Source: Nocardioides glacieisoli (lineage in GTDB: Bacteria; Actinomycetota; Actinomycetes; Propionibacteriales; Nocardioidaceae). From it: a stretch of 64,000 bases of DNA. Positions 27,310-37,600 of the stretch are shown one piece after another (position 1 is the stretch's first letter; the number at the start of each line of letters is the position of its first letter). The translations under genes were made by a program, and so were the position numbers. A model generated the notes under the pieces. The model was not told the origin of the DNA. It did no database searches and was given only the letters and a program-made list of their open reading frames with translations. Location: the NCBI RefSeq assembly GCF_004137245.1, contig NZ_SDWS01000003.1, positions 394,281 through 458,280 of the forward strand, given 5' to 3'.

Positions 27310-27954
27310 TCAGGGCTCGATCAGCCCCGCCCTGATGGCGTACCTCGTCAGCTCCACCCGGTCACGCATGCCGAGCTTGCCGAGGATGTTGCCGCGGTGG
27401 CCCTCGACGGTCTTCAGTGCGATGTGGAGGTCCTTGGCGATCTCGCGCGACGAGCGGCCCTCGGCGATCAGCTTGATCACCTGGTCCTCCCGCTCGGTCA
27501 GCACGGACGCCGGCACCCGCTCGCCGCGGCGCAGCCGGTCGAGGTAGTCGCGCACGAGCGTGCTCTCCGCGCCGGGGTAGAGGAAGGTCTCGCCGCGTAG
27601 CGCCGCCCGGCACGCGCCGACGAGGTCCTCGTCGGCGACGGACTTCAGGACGTAGCCGCTCGCGCCCGCCTTGAGGGCCCCGAAGAAGTACTGCTCGTTG
27701 TCGTGCATCGACAGCATCAGGATCTTGGGAGGTGTACGCCGTCGGGCGATCTCGGCGGCCGCCTGAAGGCCCGTCATCCGCGGCATCGCGATGTCGAGCA
27801 CGACCAGGTCGATCTCGGTGTCGCGCACCCGCTCGACGGCCTCGAGACCGTCGCCCGCCTCGGCGACGACCGTCAGGTCGGGCTCCTGCTCGAGGATGAG
27901 CCGGACGCCGCGGCGGACGAGGTTGTGGTCGTCGGCCAGCAGGATGCGGATCAC
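27310..27954 (-). CDS. NarL/LuxR-type response regulator
   Basis: A 214-residue two-component regulator. The receiver domain (about residues 1-120) has the acidic pair in LADDH, the phosphoacceptor Asp in LVVLDIAMPRM (about residue 54) and the conserved Lys in YVLKSV. The C-terminal LuxR helix-turn-helix reads LTEREDQVIKLIAEGRSSREIAKDLHIALKTVEGHRGNILGKLG. The GTG start overlaps the stop of the histidine kinase gene by 4 bp (GTGA). Confidence 0.93.
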   Translation of the reverse strand: MIRILLADDHNLVRRGVRLILEQEPDLTVVAEAGDGLEAVERVRDTEIDLVVLDIAMPRMTGLQAAAEIARRRTPPKILMLSMHDNEQYFFGALKAGASGYVLKSVADEDLVGACRAALRGETFLYPGAESTLVRDYLDRLRRGERVPASVLTEREDQVIKLIAEGRSSREIAKDLHIALKTVEGHRGNILGKLGMRDRVELTRYAIRAGLIEP

Positions 27955-28901
27955 GAGACCGGCACCCGCAGCCGGACCGTCGTGCCCCGCCGGGGCTGGC
28001 TGATCACCGACAGCTCGGCCCGCACGAGCGCGGCCCGCTCGCGCATCCCCATCAGGCCCGAGCCCTCCGCCAGCCCCTCGAACCCGCGGCCGTCGTCGGT
28101 CACCTCCAGCACGACGTGGTCCCCGTGCCGGCGCAGCGACAGCTCGACCGAACGGGCGTCGGCGTGCCGGGCGGCGTTGGTGAGCGCCTCCTGCGCGACG
28201 CGGTAGACGACCACCTCGACCTCCGGGCTGAGCGCGGGCAGGCCGGGCGCGAACGAGCGGCGCACCGAGGCAGCGCTGTGGTCGGCGAAGTCCGTGGCCA
28301 GCGCGGCGAGCGCGCTGGTCAGGCCGAGGTCCTCGAGGACTCCCGGCCGCAGCCGCCGCGCCACCCGGCGTACGTCGTCGAGGCCGGCGCGGGCGCTCTC
28401 GCGGACGGCCGCGAGCTCGGGCACCAGCGCGGGCGGTGCCTGCGACTCGACCTGCTTGAGGCCCAGCAGCACGACGGTGAGGCTCTGGCCGACCTCGTCG
28501 TGCAGCTCCTGCGCGATTCGGTGGCGCTCCGACTCCTGCGCGGCGAGCGCCCGCGCGTCACCGGCCCGTCGCTCCTCGGCCAGCCGGGCCAGGAGGGCGT
28601 TGACGCCCTGCGCCACGCCGCGGACCGGCCCCGAGCCCTCTTCCGGCAGGTGCGTCGGTTCGAGCCGCTCGATGTCGCCGACCCGCGTGATCAGCCGGGT
28701 CAGCGGGGCGAGCGCCCAGCGGATCAGGAGCGCGTTGAGCAGCAGGATCGCGACCAGGCCCAGAGCGACGACGACGATCTCCGAGCGCACGGCGTCCGAC
28801 GAGACGCTGGCGGGGGAGAGGACCAGCACCACCGCGCCGAGCACGAAGACGACGCCGTTGATCAGGCAGATCGTCCAGAAGAGCGGCAGGTGCAGGCGCA
28901 T
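27951..28901 (-). CDS. NarL-type sensor histidine kinase
   Basis: A protein of about 316 residues with two transmembrane helices (about residues 8-28 and 42-63) and a HAMP-like linker. The HisKA_3 phosphoacceptor is ESERHRIAQELHDEVGQSL. The GHKL ATPase has VYRVAQEALTNAARHADA (N box) and VTDDGRGFE (G1 box). The ATG at 28901 is chosen for its GGAG site; 28916 is possible. The much longer open frame to 29654 is a shadow. It diverges by 85 bp from the SPFH operon, which may be its target. Confidence 0.9.
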   Translation of the reverse strand: MRLHLPLFWTICLINGVVFVLGAVVLVLSPASVSSDAVRSEIVVVALGLVAILLLNALLIRWALAPLTRLITRVGDIERLEPTHLPEEGSGPVRGVAQGVNALLARLAEERRAGDARALAAQESERHRIAQELHDEVGQSLTVVLLGLKQVESQAPPALVPELAAVRESARAGLDDVRRVARRLRPGVLEDLGLTSALAALATDFADHSAASVRRSFAPGLPALSPEVEVVVYRVAQEALTNAARHADARSVELSLRRHGDHVVLEVTDDGRGFEGLAEGSGLMGMRERAALVRAELSVISQPRRGTTVRLRVPVS

Positions 28902-28986
28902 GCTCCAGCCTCTCATCGTTGCCCGTCCGACCAGATGGGGTGCGGACCCCATGGGGCCTCGGGCGCGGCGCATTAAGACTTGCTGC

Positions 28987-29523
28987 ATGCCGCCGCCGGA
29001 CGAGAACACCGTGGTCGACCCGACCGGCACGGCGTGGGTCGTCTGGCTGGTGATCGTCGGGCCGGGCCTGCTGTTCGCGACCCTCGCCTGCGTACGCCGG
29101 GCAGGTCCCGGCGAGCACGTGGTGGTCGTCCGCCAGGGCCGGGTCGTGCGGTCGCGGCGCCACGGCTTCGTCGCGCGCGTGCCCGGGCTGGAGCGGTTCG
29201 AGCCGGTGCCGGTGGGGCCGCGCGTGCTGCCGCTCGTGATCCGCTCCCGCACCGCCGACGGCGTCGACGTGGTGGCGATGGCCGACCTGACGCTGGAGGT
29301 GCACCGGGTCGAGGCCGGCACCGAGCACGTCCCGACCGCGACCGTCGTACGCGTCGCGGAGGAGGCGGTCGGGTCCGCCGTCGGGCGGGTCGAGGTGTGC
29401 ACGCTCGTCGACGACCTCGCGGCCCTCGAGTCGCAGTGGCCGGCCGAGGTCGGCCGGCGGCTGCCCGACGGTACGGAGGTGGCGGCGCTGGCCGTCACCG
29501 AGGTCGAGGCGCGGCTCGCGTGA
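28987..29523 (+). CDS. Short SPFH/band 7 (stomatin-like) domain protein
   Basis: A 178-residue protein with one N-terminal membrane helix (about residues 15-37). The stretch GPGEHVVVVRQGRVVRSRRHGFVARVPGLERFEPVPV is the start of an SPFH/band 7 domain. RTADGVDVVAMADLTLEVHRVE continues the fold. It is shorter than typical stomatins and lacks the long C-terminal coiled coil. It overlaps the next gene by 4 bp, forming a three-gene operon with a TrkA-C protein and an ion transporter. Confidence 0.78.
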   Translation: MPPPDENTVVDPTGTAWVVWLVIVGPGLLFATLACVRRAGPGEHVVVVRQGRVVRSRRHGFVARVPGLERFEPVPVGPRVLPLVIRSRTADGVDVVAMADLTLEVHRVEAGTEHVPTATVVRVAEEAVGSAVGRVEVCTLVDDLAALESQWPAEVGRRLPDGTEVAALAVTEVEARLA

Positions 29524-29948
29524 ACGGCACGCCCTGGCTCCTCGAGGTGGCCGTCTCGGTCGCGTTGCTCGCCTCCGCCATCGGGTTCGCCGTCGGTCTC
29601 GCGATCGGCCGCGGTCGGCAGCCGCGCTGGCAGGAGAAGGGCAGCTTCGTGCACAAGGTGTCGATCGGCTTCGCGACGCTCGACCGGCTCGACGCCGTGC
29701 TGCTGCGCTTCGAGGTCGAGCCCGCGTCCCGGCTGGCCGGCGTCGAGGTCGGCGAGCTCCGCCTGCCGCCCGGGTCGTCCGTGGCCATCGTCGCGCGCGG
29801 CGCGGAGGTCATCGTCCCGCAGGAGCGCAGCGTGCTGCGGACCGGCGACCAGGTGCTGGTCGTCGCCGCCCTCGGGCAGGTCACCGACGTCGAGGAGCGG
29901 TTGCGCTCGGTCAGCCGCTACGGCCGGCTCGCGGGCTGGGCCGCGTGA
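29520..29948 (+). CDS. Membrane-anchored TrkA-C (RCK_C) domain protein
   Basis: A 142-residue protein with an N-terminal membrane segment (about residues 8-29). A soluble domain of about 80 residues follows, with LAGVEVGELRLPPGSSVAIVARGAEVIVPQERSVLRTGDQVLVVA. That is the pattern of TrkA-C/RCK_C ligand-binding domains that gate cation transporters. The GTG start and the 4-bp overlaps on both sides point to a regulatory subunit of the downstream transporter. Confidence 0.82.
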   Translation: MNGTPWLLEVAVSVALLASAIGFAVGLAIGRGRQPRWQEKGSFVHKVSIGFATLDRLDAVLLRFEVEPASRLAGVEVGELRLPPGSSVAIVARGAEVIVPQERSVLRTGDQVLVVAALGQVTDVEERLRSVSRYGRLAGWAA

Positions 29949-31237
29949 TCCTCACCTCCGCCGCCCTGGCGGTCTTCATCGTCGCCTACGCCCTCATCGC
30001 GACCGAGCGCGTCCATCGCGTCGCCGCGGCGCTCGGCGGTGTCGCCGGCATGGTCGTGATCGGCCTGGTCGACGCCGAGACCGCCTTCTTCGAGGAGCAC
30101 ACGGGTGTCGACTGGAACGTCATCTTCCTGCTCTTCGGGATGATGATCATCGTCGGTGTCCTCAAGCAGACCGGGCTCTTCGAGTTCCTGGCCCTGTGGG
30201 CGGCGAAGAAGTCCGGCGGGCATCCCTACAAGCTGCTCGTCCTGCTGGTCCTCGTCGGGGCGGCGGTCGCGCCGATCCTCGACAACGTCACCTGCGTCCT
30301 GCTCGTCGCCCCGGTCACGCTGTCGGTCTGCCGTCGGCTCGAACTGCCGTCGGCGCCGTACCTCATCTCGCTCATCCTGGCCTCCAACATCGGCGGGATG
30401 TCGACGCTCATCGGCGACCCGCCCAACATCATCATCGGGAGCCGGGCCGGGCTGAGCTTCACCGACTTCCTGGTGCACTCGCTGCCGCTGACGATCATCC
30501 TGCTGGCGCTCTTCGTGGTGATGGCGCGGTGGCTGTTCCGCAAGGACATGACCCGGATGGGCAACGTCCACGGCCTCGACGACCTGCGGCCCGCCGACGC
30601 GATCACCAACGTCCGGATGCTGCGCCGCAGCCTGGTGGTGCTGGTCCTTGTCATGATCGCCTTCGGCTTCCACACCGTGCTCCACCTCGACCCGTCCGTC
30701 GTCGCGATGATGGGCGCCGGCGCCACCGTGCTGGTCTCCCGCACCGAGCCCGAGGAGTTCCTCGAGGAGGTCGAGTGGGACACCCTCGCCTTCTTCATGG
30801 CCCTCTTCGTGCTCGTCGGCGCGCTCGTGCAGGTCGGTGTCATCGGCGCCGTCAGCGAGTGGGCGGCCGGGGCGATGGGCGACCGCGAGCTGCTCGGCGC
30901 CACGGCGCTGCTCTTCGGGTCGGGCGTCATCGGCGCCTTCGTCGACAACATCCCCTACACGACCGCGACCGTCCCGGTCGTCGAGGAGATGGTGGCGACG
31001 ACGGCGACCTCCGGCGCCGACAGCCCGCTGTGGTGGGCGTTCGTCTTCGGCGCCGACCTCGGGGGCAACGCCACGGCGGTCGCGGCCGGTGCCAACGTCG
31101 TGGTGCTCGGCATCGCGGCCAAGGCAGGGGAGCCGATCAGCTTCTGGGGCTTCACTAAGTACGGCGTCGTGGTGACGGTCGCGACGCTCCTCGTGGCCTG
31201 GCTCTACGTCTACCTGCGCTACTTCGCGCTGGCGTGA
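29945..31237 (+). CDS. ArsB/NhaD-type ion transporter (IT superfamily)
   Basis: A 430-residue membrane protein with about 11-12 transmembrane segments. Family hallmarks are DWNVIFLLFGMMIIVGVLKQTG, PILDNVTCVLLVAPVTLSV, LASNIGGMSTLIGDPPNIIIGS and the inverted-repeat partner VDNIPYTTATVPVVEEM. It ends with GADLGGNATAVAAGANVVVLG. Members move arsenite, sodium ions or dicarboxylates. Pairing with a separate TrkA-C protein favours regulated cation (Na+/H+) transport. No arsenic genes are nearby. Confidence 0.85.
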   Translation: MILTSAALAVFIVAYALIATERVHRVAAALGGVAGMVVIGLVDAETAFFEEHTGVDWNVIFLLFGMMIIVGVLKQTGLFEFLALWAAKKSGGHPYKLLVLLVLVGAAVAPILDNVTCVLLVAPVTLSVCRRLELPSAPYLISLILASNIGGMSTLIGDPPNIIIGSRAGLSFTDFLVHSLPLTIILLALFVVMARWLFRKDMTRMGNVHGLDDLRPADAITNVRMLRRSLVVLVLVMIAFGFHTVLHLDPSVVAMMGAGATVLVSRTEPEEFLEEVEWDTLAFFMALFVLVGALVQVGVIGAVSEWAAGAMGDRELLGATALLFGSGVIGAFVDNIPYTTATVPVVEEMVATTATSGADSPLWWAFVFGADLGGNATAVAAGANVVVLGIAAKAGEPISFWGFTKYGVVVTVATLLVAWLYVYLRYFALA

Positions 31238-31251
31238 GGTAGACACCTTCC

Positions 31252-31980
31252 ATGCGCACCCTCGTCACCGGCGGCACCCGCGGCATCGGCGCGGCGGTCG
31301 CCCGTCGTCTCGCCGCCGACGGCCACGACCTCGTGCTCGGCTACGCCCGCGACGACGCTGCAGCCGCCCACACGCAAGCCGCGTGCCGTGAGCTCGGCGT
31401 CGACTGCACGACCGTGCGCGCCGACGTCACCACGGACGACGGCATCGAGTCCCTCTTCGCCGCGGCCGGCGACCTGACCGGCGTGGTCAACAACGCCGGG
31501 GCGACGCTGCACATCGGCACGCTCGCCGACACCCCGCCCGACGTGGTGCGCGCGACCGTCGACCTCAACCTCACCTCGGCGCTCCTCGTGGCTCGCGCGG
31601 CCGTGCGCGTCCTCGGGCGCTCGCGCGGTGGCGCAGGCGGCGTGCTGGTCAACATCAGCTCCGGCGCCGCGACCCTCGGCTCGCCGGGGGAGTACGTCCA
31701 GTACGCCGCCGCGAAGGCCGGTGTCGACGCGCTGACCATCGGCCTCGCGCAGGAGGTCGCGAGCGACGGGGTGCGCGTCGTCGGGGTCGCCCCCGGCATC
31801 ATCGAGACGACGATCCACGCCGACGCGGGCGAGCCCGGCCGGATCGAGCGGGTCGGACCGCTGGTCCCGCTCGGTCGCACGGGGCGGGCCGACGAGGTGG
31901 CGAACGCCGTCGCCTGGCTGCTCTCGGACGAGGCGTCGTACGTCACCGGCACGACGTTGCGGGTCGCCGGCGGGCGCTAG
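31252..31980 (+). CDS. Short-chain dehydrogenase/reductase
   Basis: A 242-residue classical SDR. The cofactor loop is TGGTRGIGAAVARRL, followed by VNNAG and the catalytic Ser in LVNISSG. The YxxxK motif is YAAAKAG (about residues 151-155), with PGIIET downstream and a typical C terminus of YVTGTTLRVAGG. The overall pattern resembles FabG-like 3-oxoacyl-ACP or sugar reductases. The substrate is not identifiable. The stop overlaps the stop of the convergent gene. Confidence 0.88.
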   Translation: MRTLVTGGTRGIGAAVARRLAADGHDLVLGYARDDAAAAHTQAACRELGVDCTTVRADVTTDDGIESLFAAAGDLTGVVNNAGATLHIGTLADTPPDVVRATVDLNLTSALLVARAAVRVLGRSRGGAGGVLVNISSGAATLGSPGEYVQYAAAKAGVDALTIGLAQEVASDGVRVVGVAPGIIETTIHADAGEPGRIERVGPLVPLGRTGRADEVANAVAWLLSDEASYVTGTTLRVAGGR

Positions 31981-32462
31981 CGGGCGAGCCGCTCGATCTC
32001 GTCGACCACGGCGTCCAGCGGTTGCGTCGCGTCGACGGCGACGCCGTCGGGCAGGTCCTCGCGGCTCGCGTGCACCCGCAGCACGAGCGCGCGCTCGTCG
32101 CGGTCGGCGCCGAACTCGTCCGCCGGTCGCGCCGCGAGCCGCTCGACCAGCGTCGCCCGGTCGAGCTCCAGCACGAAGACCTCGTCGAAGAGGTCGACGA
32201 AGCGGGCGTGGTTGCGCGAGCCACCGCAGAAGAAGGTCACCTCAGTGCTGTGGTCGGCGACGATCCGCCGCACCTCGGCCACGTCCCAGACGTGGTGCTC
32301 GTGGTGGAAGCCCGGCACAGGCTCCCCGGTGACCGGGTCGCCCTGGTAGGCCAGCACGCGATCGCCGTGCACGACGTGGTGGCCCCGGCGTTCGAGCTCC
32401 GTCGCGACGGTCGTCTTGCCGGCGCACGAGACGCCTTCGACGAGGTAGTTGCGCACGCCCAC
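31977..32462 (-). CDS. P-loop nucleoside/shikimate-kinase-like ATPase
   Basis: A 161-residue P-loop protein with Walker A GVSCAGKTT at residues 9-17. TFFCGGSRNHARFVDLFDEVFVLELDR continues the nucleotide-kinase-like fold. A lid region is rich in Arg and Asp. Small AAA_18/AAA_33-type kinases have this size and organisation. The start is a GTG at 32462. The substrate is unknown and no partner gene is in the same unit. Confidence 0.75.
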   Translation of the reverse strand: MGVRNYLVEGVSCAGKTTVATELERRGHHVVHGDRVLAYQGDPVTGEPVPGFHHEHHVWDVAEVRRIVADHSTEVTFFCGGSRNHARFVDLFDEVFVLELDRATLVERLAARPADEFGADRDERALVLRVHASREDLPDGVAVDATQPLDAVVDEIERLAR

Positions 32463-32553
32463 GGAACCAGTATCAAGTATTGCCAGCGAAGGGCCGTGTC
32501 GTTGGCCGAATCTGCCGTGGGGTGCGTGTGAGCGGCGACACTACGGTTGCGCC

Positions 32554-33489
32554 ATGAGGGTCCTGCTCGCACTCGGCGGCAACGCCATGACGAACGCCGA
32601 CGGGCGGGCGCGCCCGGAGGACCAGATCGCCGCCGCCCAGGTCGCGATGGCGGCCGTCGCGGGCCTCCTCGAGCACGACCACGACGTCGTCATCACCCAC
32701 GGCAACGGCCCCCAGGTCGGCAACCTCCTGGTGAAGAACGAGCTGGCTGCGGCCGTCGTACCTCCCGTTCCGCTGGACTGGTGCGGCGCCCAGACGCAGG
32801 CCACCCTCGGCTTCGTGCTGATGGACGCGCTCGACCGTGAGCTCGCCATCCGGTCCGTCGACCGACGCAGCGCCGCCGTCGTGACGCGCACGCTCGTCGA
32901 CGCCGACGACGAGGGCTTCACGACGCCGACCAAGCCGATCGGGCGGCACCTCCCCGAGGCCGAGGCGAAGGTCCTGGTGGGCCACGGCGAGACCTGGGAG
33001 GACCGCGGCGAGAAGGGCTGGCGCCGCGTCGTCGCCTCGCCCGAGCCGCAGGAGATCCTCGACGCCCCGGCCGTCCTCGCACTGATCGAGGCCGGCTTCG
33101 TCGTGGTGGCCAACGGTGGTGGCGGCATCCCGCACGTACGCCGTCCCGACGGCTCGCTCGCCGGCGTCGAGGCCGTCATCGACAAGGACCTCGGCGCCGC
33201 CCTGCTCGCCGACACCACCGCCGCCGACGTGCTCGTCATCGCCACCGACGTGCCCAACGCCGTCATCCGCTGGGGCCGGCCCGACGCGGAGCCGCTCGGG
33301 CGCCTGACGGTCGCCGAGCTGCGCACGCACGCGGCCGACGGCCACTTCGCCTCCGGCTCGATGGGCCCGAAGGTGGATGCGGTGTGCCGCTTCGTCGAGG
33401 CCACCGGCCGCACCGGAGTCATCACCAGCCTCGACCAGATCACTGCAGCGGTCGCCGGCGACGCCGGCACCGTCGTCGTACCCGCGTAA
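32554..33489 (+). CDS. arcC: Carbamate kinase
   Basis: A 311-residue carbamate kinase, interconverting carbamoyl phosphate plus ADP with ATP, ammonia and CO2. Motifs are LALGGNAM at the N terminus, [49 protein letters not shown] and the C-terminal [25 protein letters not shown]. Length matches the family. It lies 20 bp upstream of the ring-opening amidohydrolase gene and is probably co-transcribed with it. No arcA or arcB is nearby, so arginine fermentation is not indicated. The carbamoyl phosphate may come from the AllFGH-like enzyme at 5.6-9.2 kb. Confidence 0.93.
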   Translation: MRVLLALGGNAMTNADGRARPEDQIAAAQVAMAAVAGLLEHDHDVVITHGNGPQVGNLLVKNELAAAVVPPVPLDWCGAQTQATLGFVLMDALDRELAIRSVDRRSAAVVTRTLVDADDEGFTTPTKPIGRHLPEAEAKVLVGHGETWEDRGEKGWRRVVASPEPQEILDAPAVLALIEAGFVVVANGGGGIPHVRRPDGSLAGVEAVIDKDLGAALLADTTAADVLVIATDVPNAVIRWGRPDAEPLGRLTVAELRTHAADGHFASGSMGPKVDAVCRFVEATGRTGVITSLDQITAAVAGDAGTVVVPA

Positions 33490-33509
33490 GACACCCGAAA
33501 GGAACCCGC

Positions 33510-34616
33510 ATGCCCAGCGCCATCGAAGTCCGCAAGGTCCCGATCCACTCGGTCGCCGACGCCTCGGAGCTCACCAAGCTCATCGACGAGGGCACCATCG
33601 CGGCAGACCGCGTCTTCGCCATCATCGGCAAGACCGAGGGCAACGGCGGCGTCAACGACTACACCCGGATCATCGCCGACCGCGCGTTCCGCGAGGCGCT
33701 CGTCGCCAAGGGCGCCGACCCCGAGCAGGTCAAGGGCGTCCCGATCGTGTGGTCGGGCGGCACGGACGGCGTGATCAGCCCCCACGCCACGATCTTCGCG
33801 ACCACCGACGTGCCCGAGGACGACCCGTCCCGTGAGGAGATGCGGCTCACCGCCGGCTTCGCGATGAGCGAGCCGCTGCTGCCCGAGGAGATCGGCTACG
33901 TCGCGATGATCGAGAAGGTCGCCGCCGGCGTGAAGGTGGCGATGGAGCGCGCCGGGATCACCGACCCCGCCGACGTCCACTACGTCCAGACCAAGACCCC
34001 GCTGCTGACGATCCACACCATCCGCGACGCCAAGTCGCGCGGCAAGACCGTGTGGACCGAGCACACCCACGAGTCGATGGACCTCTCCAACGGCACCACC
34101 GGCCTCGGCATCGCCGTCGCCCTCGGCGAGATCGACATGCCCACCGACGCCGACGTGATGCACAACCGCGAGCTCTTCTCGTCGGTGGCGTCGTGCTCGT
34201 CGGGCGTCGAGCTCGACGTGGCTCAGATCGTCGTCGTCGGCAACGCGAAGGGCGTGGGCGGTCGCTACGCCATCGGCCACTCCGTCATGAAGGACGCGCT
34301 CGACGCCGACGGCATCTGGGAGGCCATCCGCTCGGCCGGCCTCGACCTGCCCGAGCGCCCGCGCACGAGCGACCTCGACGGCAAGCTGGTCAACGTCTTC
34401 CTCAAGTGCGAGGCCAGCCAGGACGGCATGGTCCGCGGCCGCCGCAACGCGATGCTCGACGACTCCGACGTGCACTGGCACCGCCAGATCAAGGCGTGCG
34501 TCGGTGGCGTCACCGCTGCGGTCACCGGCGACCCGGCCGTCTTCGTGTCGGTCTCCGCGGCCCACCAGGGCCCGGAGGGTGGCGGTCCCGTCGCCGCGAT
34601 CGTCGACATGTCCTGA
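33510..34616 (+). CDS. Ring-opening amidohydrolase (barbiturase/cyanuric acid hydrolase family)
   Basis: A 368-residue member of the small family that opens cyanuric acid or barbituric acid. The three-fold repeated Lys and Ser sites are visible. The lysines are Lys41 in [13 protein letters not shown], one in VQTKTPLL (about 160) and one in KACVGG (about 327). The serines are Ser82 in WSGGTDGV, one in [10 protein letters not shown] (about 232) and one near [13 protein letters not shown] (about 350). Barbiturase converts barbiturate to ureidomalonate in oxidative pyrimidine degradation. Given the molybdenum hydroxylase and uracil-type permease, barbiturase is the better guess. The ribosome site GAAAGGAA precedes the ATG. 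Confidence 0.9.
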   Translation: MPSAIEVRKVPIHSVADASELTKLIDEGTIAADRVFAIIGKTEGNGGVNDYTRIIADRAFREALVAKGADPEQVKGVPIVWSGGTDGVISPHATIFATTDVPEDDPSREEMRLTAGFAMSEPLLPEEIGYVAMIEKVAAGVKVAMERAGITDPADVHYVQTKTPLLTIHTIRDAKSRGKTVWTEHTHESMDLSNGTTGLGIAVALGEIDMPTDADVMHNRELFSSVASCSSGVELDVAQIVVVGNAKGVGGRYAIGHSVMKDALDADGIWEAIRSAGLDLPERPRTSDLDGKLVNVFLKCEASQDGMVRGRRNAMLDDSDVHWHRQIKACVGGVTAAVTGDPAVFVSVSAAHQGPEGGGPVAAIVDMS

Positions 34617-34672
34617 CCTGATCCACCACCCTGCGCGGGGCCGACGGGCAACTGTCGGTCCCGCGTGATGGG

Positions 34673-37600
34673 GTGTCGTTCGTGAGTACGACGACCCGCT
34701 ACCGGCTGGTGGCCCCCGACCGCTCCGTCGTGGTGCCCGAGCTCGACGAGCACCAGCAGCGCGTCGTCGACCACCAGGGCGGCCCGCTCCTCGTGCTGGC
34801 CGGTCCCGGCACAGGCAAGACGACGACGCTCGTCGAGGCGATCGTCGACCGCATCGAGCACCGCGGCGCCTCGCCCGACTCGGTCCTCGCCCTCACCTTC
34901 TCCCGCAAGGCCGCCGAGCAGCTGCGCGACCGGGTGACCGCCCGCGTCGCCCGGACGACAGCGGCCTCCTCGTGCTCGACCTTCCACTCGTTCGCCTACG
35001 CGCTCGTCCGGAAGTACGCGCCGGCCGAGCTCTACGAGGGCGCCATCCGGCTGCTGTCCGCGCCCGAGGCCGACGTCGTGCTGCGCGAGCTGCTGCGCGA
35101 CAACCCGGAGTCCGTGGTCTGGCCCGACCAGCTGCGCCGGGCGGTCGGCACGCGCGGCTTCGTCCGCGAGGTGCAGGCCGTGCTGGCGCGTGCCCGCGAG
35201 AAGGGACTCGACCCCGCAGGTCTGCGCGCGCTGGGCATCGAGCACGACCTGCCCGAGCTGATCGCGGCAGGCCTGTTCCTCGAGCAGTACCTCACCGTCC
35301 TCGACAACCTCGGCGCCACCGACTACTCCGACCTCATCCGCCGCGCGGTGATCGAGGCCGAGACCCACCGCGACGAGCTCCGCGCCCGGTGGTCACACGT
35401 CTTCGTCGATGAATACCAGGACACCGACCCCGGCCAGGTCGCCCTGCTCCGGGCGCTGGCCGGCGACGGCCGCAACCTCACCGTCGTGGGCGATCCGCAC
35501 CAGTCGATCTACGGCTTCCGCGGCGCGGACGTGCGCGGCATCCTCGACTTCCCGGCGGCCTTCCCGACGAGCGCGGGCACCCCGGCGCCGGTGGTGGTGC
35601 TCCGCCGCACCCGTCGCTTCGGCCCGCGGCTGCTGCTCGCCGCCGGTCGGGTCGCCGGTCGGCTCACGCTGACTGGAAGCATCGGCGCAGAGGCACGCGA
35701 CGCGTTCCTGTCCCCGGAGGCCGTCCCCGGCCCGCACGGCGACGGCCGCGTCGAAGTGATCACCTACGACACCGAGCGCGCCGAGGCCGAGCGGCTGGCC
35801 GACCTGCTGCGCCGCGCGCACCTCGAGGACGGCATCGCGTGGGAGCGGATGGCGGTCCTCGTCCGGTCCGGACGCACCAGCATCCCGCCCCTGCGCCGCG
35901 CGCTGGCCGCGGCCGGCGTACCCGTCGAGGTCGCCTCCGACGACCTGCCGCTCGTCCGCGACCCGGCCGTCGTCCCGCTGCTCGACGCGCTGCGTGCCGT
36001 GGTCAACCTCGACAACGACGACCCCGACTCGCCCGACTACCTCGACCCCGGCCGGGTGGAGTCGCTCCTGCTGTCGCCCCTCGGCGGCCTCGACGCCTCC
36101 GACCTGCGCGCTCTGGTGCGCCGCCTCCGCACCCGCGAGAAGGAGCTGGCCGACCCCGACGCCCGCCGCACCTCGCGCGAGCTGCTGCGGCTGGCAGTCG
36201 TGGAGCAGGGCTTCCTCGACGGGGTCGAGGGGCCCGACGTCGAGCGCGCCGCCGCCCTCGCCACCCTGCTCGGCGACGGTGCCCGGATGCTCGCCGAGCG
36301 GGCGGGCGTCGAGGACCTGCTCTGGCACCTCTGGTCGTCGACGTCGTGGCCCGAGCGGTTGCGTCGCCAGGTCGACGTCGCCGGCGCCGGGGCCCGTCGC
36401 GCCCACCGCGACCTCGACGCGATCGTCGCGCTCTTCGACCTCGCGTCGCGCGCCGTCGACCAGCGCGACCACGTCGGCGTCGCCGCTTTCTTCGCCAGCG
36501 TCGTCGCCCAGCAGCTCCCGGCCGACACCCTCGCCGAGCGCGGCGTCCGGGGCGCTGCCGTCCGGCTGCTGACCGCCCACCGCTCCAAGGGGCTCGAGTG
36601 GGACCTCGTCGTGGTCGCCCACGTGCAGCAGGAGGGCTGGCCCGACCTCCGTCGTCGCGCGACCCTGCTGGGCGCCGACCGCATCGGCGTCGACGGGGCC
36701 GGCCACCCCGACCTCGTGCCGCCGGTCACCTCGCGCGCGCTGCTCATGGAGGAGCGGCGACTGTTCTACGTCGCCTGCACGCGCGCCCGTCGCCGCCTCG
36801 TGGTCAGTGCGGTGAAGTCTCCCGACGACGACGGCGAGCAGCCGTCCCGCTTCATCGAGGAGCTCGGCGTCACGATCGAGCACCAGGACGGCCGGCCGCC
36901 GCGCCCGCTGTCGCTGGGCGGGCTCGTCGCCGAGCTCCGGCGCAACGCCGCCGACCCGCTCGTCACGCCGGCCCTCCGCGAGGCCGCCGCCCGGCGGCTG
37001 GCCGCGCTCGCGGCCGAGGAGGTCGACGGACGCCAGCTGGTGCCCGCCGCGGACCCCTCCACGTGGTGGGGCACCCGCAGCGCCACGCGTTCGGTCGAGC
37101 CGATCCGCGACCCCGAGCGACCGGTCCCGATCTCGGCCAGCATGCTGGAGTCGATCCTCGTCTGCCCGGCCCAGTGGTTCTTCGAGCGGGAGGCCGGGGG
37201 AGTCTCGGCCGTGCACCAGTCCGCCAACCTCGGCCAGGTGCTCCACGCCCTCGCCGAGCGCGTCGCCCAGGGCGAGCTGCCGGCCGAGGTGGAGCCGCTC
37301 ATGGCCGAGGTCGAGGCTATCTGGGACCGGCTCGCGTTCCGCACCCCGTGGTCGCGCCAGCGCGAGCTCGCCCGGATCCGCAAGGCCGTCGGCCGCTTCG
37401 TCCAGTGGCACACCACCAACCCGCGCGAGTTCCTCGGTGCCGAGCAGCGCTTCCAGAGCATCGTCGAGGTCGACGGCCGCCCGGTCATGCTCACCGGTTT
37501 CGCCGACCGCCTCGAGATCGACGACGCCGGGCGCGTGGTCGTCGTCGACTTCAAGAGCGCCCGCGCAGCCCCGACCGGACCTGCCGTCGCGGCCAACCTC

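Noticed and set aside
32554..33489. Arginine deiminase pathway
   Set aside because: Carbamate kinase stands without arcA or arcB. Its partner is a ring-opening amidohydrolase.
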